A stretch of 50,800 bases of DNA from Crinalium epipsammum PCC 9333. Lineage in GTDB: Bacteria; Cyanobacteriota; Cyanobacteriia; Cyanobacteriales; PCC-9333. Shown piece by piece: positions 34,795 to 42,312 of this stretch (its first letter is position 1; every line of letters begins with the position of its first letter). A program made the position numbers and the translations under genes. The stretch is taken from the NCBI RefSeq assembly GCF_000317495.1, contig NC_019754.1, positions 1 to 50,800 on the forward strand, written 5' to 3'. Below the pieces are notes generated by a model. That model was not told where the DNA came from, searched no databases, and saw only the letters and a program-made list of their open reading frames with translations.

Positions 34795-37700
34795 TATACC
34801 CTCAACACCTAGAGGAATGGCGTAATTCTGCGGTCGCTCAAGACATCATTGAGTTGAATGTGCGCTCGCTCAGTGGCAACGAAGCTTACGAGGCTATCCT
34901 TTATGCCTTGCCTAATACTGAACGACGTAATGACGGCAGATTAAGAGACTATTGGCTGAGGAAATATCATCACTTTGATTATGGTGGCTGGCATTGCACA
35001 GGTGTCGATGTTATTACTCTTAAAGAGAGTCAATGGGGATGTTTTAAACCAAACAAACCAAGAGTTGAGGAGTTTAATGGTTTTGGTGATGTTCCAAAAG
35101 TAAAAACAGTTAAGTACGAGCATCCGGTTAAAACTCCGACAGAGATATTTGCCCTAAAAGTACCGCGTCACATTTGGCAAGCCATAGCAGAGCGTTACGG
35201 ACTAGAAATAGAGGGTGATAACTTCTGGGATTGGGTAATCGCTCACCCTGAGATTCCCATTATCCTTGTCGAGGGAGCCAAGAAAGCAGGAGCCGTTCTG
35301 ACTGCTAATTATATAGCGATCGCACTACCAGGGATCTTTTCTGGCTATCGCCAGCCCAGAGATGAATTTGGCAACAATACTGGACTCAAATACTTAATCC
35401 CCCAACTAGAAGTATTTGCAGTCGAAGGTCGAGAATTTTACTTCTGCTTTGATAACGATCAGAATTCTAAAACAATTCAGAATGTAAGAACTGCAATAAC
35501 TAATACTTCTAAACTCTTAATCAAGAGAAAATGCACCGTTAAACTTATACAATGGAACTTCAAAGAAAAGGGAGTTGATGACCTAATTGCAGCACGAGGT
35601 ACTGAGTGCTTTGATTTGCTATATGAAACTGCTTCAACTTATAAGCAATGGCAGAAGAAGCTCTTATTTGATATCACTCCTTATGTCTCTGAAACTGTTT
35701 GTAAGCAGTACTTAGAAGCTAGTGATATTAATCCCCCTGATGATGCTGTGATCATAGGAATTAAATCCTTTAAAGGCACAAACAAAACTGGTTCACTAGC
35801 TGAATGCGTGAGAGATTTTATTGCCGATGGTAAGCGAGTATTAGGAGTTGTCCATCGTCAACAATTAGCTGCTGTCAATGCCTCCAGATTCGGTGTAGAC
35901 TATCTTAATGATCTGAAGCAATCTTTTACTCAATCATTACAAGGATATTTTCTCTGTCATCACAGTTTACACCCCCACAGTAAAGCTAAATTTGACCCCC
36001 ACTCCTGGGATCAAGGTCTGGCTGTATTTGACGAAATCGAGCAAGTAATCTGGGATTTACTAGACAGCAGTTTGATTAAAGAATTTAGAATCTTAATTAT
36101 CGAAACCCTCGCATCAGTTTTACAGAACATTGTTAGAGGCGGGGGGAAAATTTACATCATGGATGCTGATCTAAGCCCCATCAGTATTCAGTTCCTTTAC
36201 AGTTTGTTAGGTGAGAAAGTTAAAACTTGGGTACTGCACAACACTTATCTTCCCACTGACAGAGAACGACATTTATATGTTTACAACAATCCTAAACAGC
36301 TAGTAAACAAGGCTTTAGATACTGCTAAAAAAGATCAGAAGATTATTGTTCATACCTCTGGACAGAAGCATAAAAGCAAATTTGGCACTCGGAATTTAGA
36401 AGCCCTTTTCAATAAAGAATGCTTCGGAAAAAATATTTTACGGATTGACGGTGAATCAACTCGTGATCCTAATCATCCTGCTTACAGATGTATCGGCTCT
36501 GACTTAAATAAACAACTTATTGATTATGATATCGTCATTACCTCTCCATCTTTAGAGACTGGCGTAAGCATCGACGTTAGAGGTCATTTTAATGCGGTAT
36601 TTGGAATTGCTCAAGGCGTACAAACTGTTAACAGTTTCTGTCAAACTATCGAGAGAATCAGGGAAGATATACCCCGCCATATATTCGTAGCCCCCAGAGG
36701 ATTGCCTAGCTGTTTCGTGGGCAATGGTTCCACTGATATCAAAGGTTTATTAGCTTCAACTCATCAACTAGCTAAAGCTCACATTAGTCTACTCGCACAA
36801 CTCAACAATGATGGAACAGAAACCGAATACTTTGATAGCCCCCTAATTACTTGGGCTAAGTTGGGAGTATTAATTAATCAAGGAATGCTGAACTATCAAG
36901 AGTCAATCCTTGAGAAGTTAGAGGCAGATGGCTATGAGATTTTAGAGCCAGAGCCGGATGAGGAAATAGTAGATTTATCAAAGGAGATTACCGAATCTAG
37001 AGATAAAATTTATCAGGAATATTGCCACGATGTTCCCAATTCATATACCTTGTCACCTGATGAATTTAACCAACTACAAAATCAACAATCTCGTACTGAA
37101 GATGAATTACTCTCAGAGAAAAAATTCCTGCTCAATAGAAACTACCAAATAGAGGTTACGCCAGAATTAGTAGAGGCAGACGATGATGGCTTAAGCCCAA
37201 AACTCAAACTGCTCTACTACTCAACTATTGGTCGAGAATATTTACCAGAGCGTGATAAAAAAGCTTTAGCTAGTTTAACAGAGTATAGCGATAAGAAAGT
37301 TTGGAAGCCTGACTTAAATAAGCGACTACTAGGAATTAAGGTGAAATTGGTCGAGTTGTTCTTATCTCGGTTTTTAGAAGGCGATAGCACATTTACTCCC
37401 TCAGATCTACAGGCGTGGCACTTACAGCTTTACGTCTCAAGGCACGATATTAAGACAGCAATCGGCGTAACCATCAAAGAGGATTCGTCACCGATTAGAA
37501 CTGCCAATGCACTGTTGGCGTTGGTAGGAGCCAAGCTTGCCCCTACAGGGGAGAAGCGGGGAGTTAGAGGTGAGCAGGAGAAGGTATATAAGTGTGTTTC
37601 CCTTGTCCAGCACTGGGCAGATCAGATATTCCCAGCGTGGCTTGAGCGTGACAAATCTCAAAATGTATCAAGTTCTGATACCGTAGTACAAAATCCGTAT

Positions 37701-37997
37701 ATTAATAGATCAAATCAAGTTTGTACTACCGATCTTGTTTGTACTACCAGTCAAATTGAAAGCCAGCAATTAGATCTAATCAATCCAGTAGCCAAACAGA
37801 AACCAGAACTTAATCCCCCGCACAGTGAACAATCGGCTAGTTTGGTCGGTCGGAGGGCTAGAGCCTTTGCTACCAGATACAACCCTGCTGGGGAGGGTGT
37901 GATAGTGGTTGATCGTGGCTATTCAAAATCAGTTGAGATCCAACTAGACAGTGGGCGCGTAGTTTTCTGTAGCGTTGATCAGTACGAGGTGGTGTAG
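34791..37997 (+). CDS. Plasmid replication protein, DUF3854/toprim-like plus helicase (CyRepA-like)
   Basis: 1068 residues. The N-terminal third has IPIILVEGAKKAGAVLT, FYFCFDNDQNSKTI and WNFKEKGVDDLIAARG, a toprim-like/DUF3854 pattern. A helicase-type region follows with GIKSFKGTNKTGSL (motif I-like, with a nonstandard loop), VFDEIEQV (acidic Walker B-like), VITSPSLETGVSIDV and IERIREDIPRHI. This is the layout of the cyanobacterial CyRepA replication proteins of large plasmids (my recognition, not a search result). The last 200 residues are a less conserved helical tail. The main evidence that this window is replicon DNA. Confidence 0.8.
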   Translation: MIYPQHLEEWRNSAVAQDIIELNVRSLSGNEAYEAILYALPNTERRNDGRLRDYWLRKYHHFDYGGWHCTGVDVITLKESQWGCFKPNKPRVEEFNGFGDVPKVKTVKYEHPVKTPTEIFALKVPRHIWQAIAERYGLEIEGDNFWDWVIAHPEIPIILVEGAKKAGAVLTANYIAIALPGIFSGYRQPRDEFGNNTGLKYLIPQLEVFAVEGREFYFCFDNDQNSKTIQNVRTAITNTSKLLIKRKCTVKLIQWNFKEKGVDDLIAARGTECFDLLYETASTYKQWQKKLLFDITPYVSETVCKQYLEASDINPPDDAVIIGIKSFKGTNKTGSLAECVRDFIADGKRVLGVVHRQQLAAVNASRFGVDYLNDLKQSFTQSLQGYFLCHHSLHPHSKAKFDPHSWDQGLAVFDEIEQVIWDLLDSSLIKEFRILIIETLASVLQNIVRGGGKIYIMDADLSPISIQFLYSLLGEKVKTWVLHNTYLPTDRERHLYVYNNPKQLVNKALDTAKKDQKIIVHTSGQKHKSKFGTRNLEALFNKECFGKNILRIDGESTRDPNHPAYRCIGSDLNKQLIDYDIVITSPSLETGVSIDVRGHFNAVFGIAQGVQTVNSFCQTIERIREDIPRHIFVAPRGLPSCFVGNGSTDIKGLLASTHQLAKAHISLLAQLNNDGTETEYFDSPLITWAKLGVLINQGMLNYQESILEKLEADGYEILEPEPDEEIVDLSKEITESRDKIYQEYCHDVPNSYTLSPDEFNQLQNQQSRTEDELLSEKKFLLNRNYQIEVTPELVEADDDGLSPKLKLLYYSTIGREYLPERDKKALASLTEYSDKKVWKPDLNKRLLGIKVKLVELFLSRFLEGDSTFTPSDLQAWHLQLYVSRHDIKTAIGVTIKEDSSPIRTANALLALVGAKLAPTGEKRGVRGEQEKVYKCVSLVQHWADQIFPAWLERDKSQNVSSSDTVVQNPYINRSNQVCTTDLVCTTSQIESQQLDLINPVAKQKPELNPPHSEQSASLVGRRARAFATRYNPAGEGVIVVDRGYSKSVEIQLDSGRVVFCSVDQYEVV

Positions 37998-38104
37998 CTT
38001 CAAACCAAGTTTCCAACTGGAGGAGACTAAAAATATGAGCGGAGAAACGTTTCTCCTAAACCCCTCAGTTTCAAACCAAGTCTGATTATGGAGGAGACAA
38101 TAAC
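37997..38104 (+). repeat. Two direct repeats around a perfect palindrome after the replication gene
   Basis: GTTTCAAACCAAGT...GGAGGAGACAATAA (38068-38104) repeats GCTTCAAACCAAGT...GGAGGAGACTAAAA (37997-38034). Between them is GGAGAAACGTTTCTCC (38041-38056), an exact 16-base palindrome. This could be a terminator, an operator or an origin-linked site. Confidence 0.55.
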
Positions 38105-38138
38105 GGGAATTCTTGTGTCTGAACATTCATACCAGTAG

Positions 38139-38258
38139 ATTTTGACCACAGTTCTGTGGGGCTACCGCCCCAAACATTTTAAAAAGACCCAAATAGATTG
38201 ACGCGCCTAATTTTTATCTTGCTCAACTAAACTATCAGCACAGTTACACTATCACTAG
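38139..38258 (+). repeat. Left 120-bp direct repeat bracketing the ubiquitin-like operon
   Basis: 120 bases, matching 46054-46173 without gaps (13 differences counted, about 89%). Contains GGGGCTACCGCCCC (hairpin), CAAACATTTT, GACGCGCCTAATTTTTATCT and ACTATCAGCACAGTTACAC. The hairpin with following A/T could also be a terminator for the replication gene. Confidence 0.8.
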
Positions 38259-38563
38259 CCTTGGTCAAAACTGGAAATTACTCTTTTTGTAATGCCAGTA
38301 GTTCTTACTTGGGTTGTTTCACTGGCTGGTTTGACTAGATTGTTTGAAGCTGCGCGTTCAACTTTACGCTGAGACTGTCCCACTCCCTGTTTTAACAACT
38401 CGGAAGAGAGATTGTCCCTAACTGTATTGCTGATGCTATCTGATTGGGTTGAACGAAACTCATCTCTAAAGTGCCGCATTCTGGCACACCAGGAATTGTA
38501 ATCTTCTTTCTGACTCCAACCCAAATATCCCTCAGTTTCTTCTAGGTAATCAGAAAAATTCAT
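38255..38563 (-). CDS. Unknown small protein
   Basis: 102 residues, start ATG 38563. Ser/Gln/Arg rich (RHFRDEFRSTQSDSISNTVR, LLKQGVGQSQRKVERAASN), possibly helical; no motif. Its last codons overlap the left direct repeat. It is the only gene inside the bracket on the minus strand, so it may or may not be part of the cassette. Confidence 0.5.
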   Translation of the reverse strand: MNFSDYLEETEGYLGWSQKEDYNSWCARMRHFRDEFRSTQSDSISNTVRDNLSSELLKQGVGQSQRKVERAASNNLVKPASETTQVRTTGITKRVISSFDQG

Positions 38564-38818
38564 TTACTGCCGACCCTGAAGTGAAATTACTTTTATGAGG
38601 ATAACGAAAATGGCACACATCAACCAGTAGATGATGTGTGAAATGAAGAACAGTAGGAAACATCAACTCCACTCAAAAATTCTGTAAAACATCAAGATAC
38701 AGGTGTATTCAGAGAAACTATTTGTTCAAAGGAGCGCATCAATTTTTTGGCTTAAATCTCAAGTGAGTCTTTAAACATTTATATTAAATACAATGTGATG
38801 CAATACTAGATCTACAAA

Positions 38819-39994
38819 ATGTTGATGCCTGATGATAAATATGATCGCTTAAAAAGGATTCCCAACTGGAGCCAAGAAAAATTGGTCAATGCGAAAGTGG
38901 CGGTATTTGGCTGCGGCGCATTGGGTAATGAAGTGCTGAAAAACTTGGCTTTACTGGGAATTGGTCATATTTGGGTCGTGGACTACGACACCATCGAAAT
39001 CCATAATTTGACGCGCTCAGTTTTGTTTAGAGAGTCGGACATAGGTAGGCATAAAGCTGAGGTTGCGGCCGAGCGAGTTAAAATTTTGAACCCAGATACC
39101 CAAGTTTATCCCATTATCGGTAAGCTGGAATTTGCCTTTGGGTGCGGCTTGCTGCGGGAAATGGATGTGGCGTTTGGCTGCTTGGATAGCGTTAGTGCCA
39201 GACGAGAAATTAATAAAAAGTGCTACTTTGCTGGGGTGCCTTGGATTGACGGCGGAATTAACCACCAACTGGGAAATGTTGCTCTTTTCAATCCCAGGGT
39301 TCCAGACACTGCCTGCTATCGCTGCCAAATGGATAGGTCAGCTTGGGCAAGGCTCAACGAAAGGTATTCATGTGGATTTCTAAATGACAGCTATCAGGAA
39401 CCAAAGTTAGCAACAACCATTATGACTTCATCGGTTATTGCCGCTTACCAAGTCGAAGTGGCTGTGCAATTGTTGTTATTTGGTGAAAGTAACTTAAAAC
39501 CAGGCACTAAGCTGTTTTTACCTGTTACTATGCCAGTAGGTTTTACAACACTTGAATTTAATCTTGATCAGGAATGTCCAGATCATGCCTCAATTCCGCA
39601 AAATAGCAGCACATCACCATTGCCAGTCAAATTTGAGAGTACACCTAAACAAGTTGCCCAAGAATTAGATTTAGGGCCGGATTGGAAGTTAGAGTTGCCT
39701 TTTGATTTTGTCTCTAAGTTTACTTGCGAAAATTGTGGATACATAGATCTAGTTAGAAAACCTCTCAAAGAAATCAAACAAGGTGAAACAAAATGTCCGC
39801 AGTGTAACAATTTAAACAGAGAAGCTGTCAAGTATTTTCAGCTTTATGCTGAGTCTGAAGATGCAGATTTGACTTTTAAGGATTTTTGGTTAGCTGAACG
39901 GGAGTTGCTTAACTATAGTGGTCAAAAATTTCAGTGGGACGTAAACATAGAGTTATTTTCTGAATCCAAAAAAACACATCAGGATGATAATTAA
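38819..39994 (+). CDS. E1-like (ThiF/MoeB-family) ubiquitin-activating enzyme
   Basis: 391 residues. VAVFGCGALGNEV (28-40, nucleotide-binding Rossmann loop) and VVDYDTIEIHNLTRS (ends at Arg66) are E1 adenylation-domain signatures; Cys185 in RYSCGFLND is at the position of the catalytic Cys of ThiF/MoeB. Zinc-type cysteines are present as C166-Y-R-C169 and C253-P-D-H256; a C-terminal zinc ribbon (C303-x2-C306, C326-x2-C329) is additional. It would adenylate the C-terminal carboxylate of the ubiquitin-like protein. First gene of the operon; 3-base gap to the next. Weak ribosome site; ATG at 38825 is an alternative. Confidence 0.88.
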   Translation: MLMPDDKYDRLKRIPNWSQEKLVNAKVAVFGCGALGNEVLKNLALLGIGHIWVVDYDTIEIHNLTRSVLFRESDIGRHKAEVAAERVKILNPDTQVYPIIGKLEFAFGCGLLREMDVAFGCLDSVSARREINKKCYFAGVPWIDGGINHQLGNVALFNPRVPDTACYRCQMDRSAWARLNERYSCGFLNDSYQEPKLATTIMTSSVIAAYQVEVAVQLLLFGESNLKPGTKLFLPVTMPVGFTTLEFNLDQECPDHASIPQNSSTSPLPVKFESTPKQVAQELDLGPDWKLELPFDFVSKFTCENCGYIDLVRKPLKEIKQGETKCPQCNNLNREAVKYFQLYAESEDADLTFKDFWLAERELLNYSGQKFQWDVNIELFSESKKTHQDDN

Positions 39995-39997
39995 ATC

Positions 39998-40246
39998 ATG
40001 GAAACAATTAAGGTCATTGTTAAGACTTTCGATGGAAATTTCAAAAAAACAACTGATGTTCCTGGGGATATGCTTATAGAAGACTTTCAATGGGAAGCTC
40101 AGGAAGTGGCTAACTTATCATCGGTTCCTTACTACTTGATTTTAGATAAAACAAACAAAATCCTACGAGGTAATGATACTTTTCAAGGTGCGGGCATTCA
40201 ATCGGGATCTTTATTAATACTCGTACCTTATGTAGAAGTTAGCTAA
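39998..40246 (+). CDS. Ubiquitin-like protein, copy 1 (no C-terminal Gly-Gly)
   Basis: 82 residues, beta-grasp fold: ETIKVIVKTFDGNFKKTTDV, PGDMLIEDF, ILRGNDTFQGAGIQSGSLLI. It ends LVPYVEVS, with no diglycine. Nearly identical to the next gene over most of its length, including its upstream ribosome region (CATCAGGAnGATAATTAA), so it arose by tandem duplication with a 320-base period. Either inactive for conjugation, a non-covalent regulator, or recently decayed at the tail. Confidence 0.82.
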   Translation: METIKVIVKTFDGNFKKTTDVPGDMLIEDFQWEAQEVANLSSVPYYLILDKTNKILRGNDTFQGAGIQSGSLLILVPYVEVS

Positions 40247-40317
40247 ATTCATTTGATGTCAAACCATCTTATAATCACTTTCATAACTACAGAAATCATC
40301 AGGAGGATAATTAACTC

Positions 40318-40575
40318 ATGGAAACAATTAAGGTCACTGTTAGGACTGTCGATGGAAATTTCAAAAAAACAACTGATGTTCCTGGGGATATGCTTATAGA
40401 AGACTTTCAGGAGCAAGCTCAGGAATTGGCTAACTTATCATCGGTTCCTTGCCACTTGCTCTTGAGTTTAGATAAAACAACCAAAATCCTACAAGGTAAT
40501 GATACTTTTCAAGGTGCGGGCATTCAACCGGGATCTTTATTAACACTCACACCTAATGCAGAAGGAGGTTATTAA
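40318..40575 (+). CDS. Ubiquitin-like protein, copy 2 (C-terminal Gly-Gly-Tyr)
   Basis: 85 residues, same beta-grasp pattern, ending LTPNAEGGY. Gly83-Gly84 followed by one residue is the precursor form of ubiquitin-like modifiers; the JAMM enzyme encoded downstream could remove Tyr85. AGGAGG in the leader (40299-40310) gives a strong ribosome site. The codons for Gly-Gly (GGAGGT) double as the ribosome site of the E2 gene, which begins 2 bases after this stop. Confidence 0.87.
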   Translation: METIKVTVRTVDGNFKKTTDVPGDMLIEDFQEQAQELANLSSVPCHLLLSLDKTTKILQGNDTFQGAGIQPGSLLTLTPNAEGGY

Positions 40576-40577
40576 AA

Positions 40578-41090
40578 ATGGCTATTCGTGACCAGCGGCT
40601 TGCTAATGACTATAGAGGTTTACAAAAGCTGTGTGCTTTTAACGAGCCAGTCAAAGTTAAGATACTGGAACAAAGAGGTACACCACCCGAATACTACCGA
40701 ATCCAACTATCTAACTGCAAGGGGATAGAGTCAGTTGCAGGTGAAACACCAAAGTATCGAACTGAACACATAATTATCATCAGTAATTTTCCAGCAAACT
40801 ATCCCGATCCGGGTCAATTGCCTGATGTTAAGGTAGAAACTCCACTGTATCATCCCAATGTTTTTTCACATGGAGGATTTTGCTTCAAAGGTAGTGAACT
40901 GACAACTATCAGTCAGCCTCTAGATGTTTTGGTAAAAAGAGTTATTAGTATGATCCAGTATGAAAATCTTAGGTTTGGAGCACCTGCTAATGGAAATGCA
41001 AGAGATTGGGCTAATAGAAATAACCACTTATTTCCATTAAGTACAGGTTCAGATTTTGGTCAAACTAAGCCCAAGTTGAATTGGAGATAA
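40578..41090 (+). CDS. E2-like ubiquitin-conjugating enzyme
   Basis: 170 residues with the UBC fold. FPANYPDPGQLPDVKVETPL is the YPxxxP strand region; HPN at 92-94 and Cys102 in GGFCFKG are the E2 signature (His-Pro-Asn and the thioester Cys eight residues later). It would take the modifier from the E1 and pass it to a target. The C-terminus (residues 165-170) is KLNWR, a copy of the L-x-W-R motif found through this operon. Ribosome site is GGAGG, inside the preceding gene. Confidence 0.88.
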   Translation: MAIRDQRLANDYRGLQKLCAFNEPVKVKILEQRGTPPEYYRIQLSNCKGIESVAGETPKYRTEHIIIISNFPANYPDPGQLPDVKVETPLYHPNVFSHGGFCFKGSELTTISQPLDVLVKRVISMIQYENLRFGAPANGNARDWANRNNHLFPLSTGSDFGQTKPKLNWR

Positions 41091-41182
41091 AGTAAAAATT
41101 TTTAGCTTTTATTTAATATAAAGATGATTGGGATAGAGGAATTTCATGTAACCCTTTGGCAAAAAATAGGCTAAAAAATATC

Positions 41183-41277
41183 TATAGCGTTTCCTATGTA
41201 ACTGAGGTACAAGAATATTTTGTATATCAAGCCTTGAAGTTCTGAGGCTGTACCTCACCAGATCGAGAAACGCTATA
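41183..41277. mobile_element. MITE-like element between the E2 and JAMM genes
   Basis: Terminal inverted repeats TATAGCGTTTC (41183-41193) and GAAACGCTATA (41267-41277) with a nested pair GAGGTACA/TGTACCTC (41204-41211, 41249-41256) and TA ends: a 95-bp foldback without coding capacity. It lies in the only large gap of the operon (41091-41318), so it is probably an insertion; its stem might terminate or process the message. Confidence 0.72.
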
Positions 41278-41318
41278 TTTTCCTTATTAAGACCTTTAAT
41301 TTAGTGGGATTAAAGATT

Positions 41319-42302
41319 ATGCCCAAACTCCAGTGGCGTGATTCTGAGGATGTTTATAAACCGATAAGCCGTTCTCTTAAAGAATTTTTGCAAGAGAACC
41401 ATAATCGCATACGTCATCAAAATCATAGAGGTATTGAAGCACTATACAAGCAACTAAGTAATAACAGAATGAGTGTTTTTGTAGAGCGTGAAGCTGAGGA
41501 TAGACTTATAGAGCATCTCAGAATCGATCCTAATAATGAGACAGGAGGCGTATTAGTTGGACAAGCTTACTTATGTCCAGATACAAAGAATCATTACACG
41601 GAAATTGTTGGGTCAATAGCTGCTCCTTATACAGTTGGTAATCGAGTTCATTTTCACTTTACTCCTGAATGTTGGCAGGCGATTCTAAGCGATCAAAAAG
41701 AATACTTCCCCAGAACTACAGTTGTTGGCTGGTATCATTCCCATCCTGGTCATGGAATTTTTTTATCAGGGACTGACTTAAATACCCAACGGTTATGCTT
41801 TAAGCAAATTTGGCAAATAGCAGTAGTTTACGATCCCTTACGTCAGGAAATAGGCTATTTTTATGATGCAGATGGGAGAAGGGTTGAGGCTATATATCTT
41901 CAAGAAATGTCGGAAGCTGCTCAATCACAACCCGAACAGCAACAACTGAACTGGCGACAGCCAGAACTACAATTGTCAACAGTACCTACTCCTTCTTCAT
42001 TAGCGTTACACAATACTCCTGAAGAAGGCGAAGAACCGTTGCAAGACATACCTCAACAAATAGCTAGACAGACAAAAACAAGGGGTCAAAATCCTAAGTT
42101 TATTCTCGTTTTGCCAATTATTGTAGTTTTATTTTTATTAGTTTTATTTATTAATAGTAACCTATCTCAGCCTGGCTTTAAACTACGACCTTCACAGTCG
42201 CAACCTACAAAGCCACAATCTGTAGACATACAACCAGCCGAACCACGACCCACAGAGCCACATTCAGCAGAGTCGAAACGCCCAAAGTTAGAACGACCAT
42301 AG
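41319..42302 (+). CDS. JAMM/MPN metallopeptidase with C-terminal membrane anchor
   Basis: 327 residues from ATG 41319 (MPKLQWRDSED); a GTG at 41304 would add five residues. JAMM motif complete: Glu74 (NETGGVLVG), His140, His142, Ser150 and Asp153 in GWYHSHPGHGIFLSGTD. It is a candidate deubiquitinase or precursor-trimming enzyme. The N-terminus is LQWRD; a second copy, LNWRQ, is at residues 210-214. A membrane helix (about 261-279, FILVLPIIVVLFLLVLFIN) precedes a Pro/Gln-rich tail, so the enzyme faces the cytosol if the anchor is a single pass. Confidence 0.88.
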   Translation: MPKLQWRDSEDVYKPISRSLKEFLQENHNRIRHQNHRGIEALYKQLSNNRMSVFVEREAEDRLIEHLRIDPNNETGGVLVGQAYLCPDTKNHYTEIVGSIAAPYTVGNRVHFHFTPECWQAILSDQKEYFPRTTVVGWYHSHPGHGIFLSGTDLNTQRLCFKQIWQIAVVYDPLRQEIGYFYDADGRRVEAIYLQEMSEAAQSQPEQQQLNWRQPELQLSTVPTPSSLALHNTPEEGEEPLQDIPQQIARQTKTRGQNPKFILVLPIIVVLFLLVLFINSNLSQPGFKLRPSQSQPTKPQSVDIQPAEPRPTEPHSAESKRPKLERP

Positions 42303-42312
42303 CCTTAATAGT

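Noticed and set aside
38255-38563. Small minus ORF as part of the ubiquitin-like operon
   Set aside because: Opposite strand and no motif shared with the operon, so I keep it separate though it lies inside the bracket.
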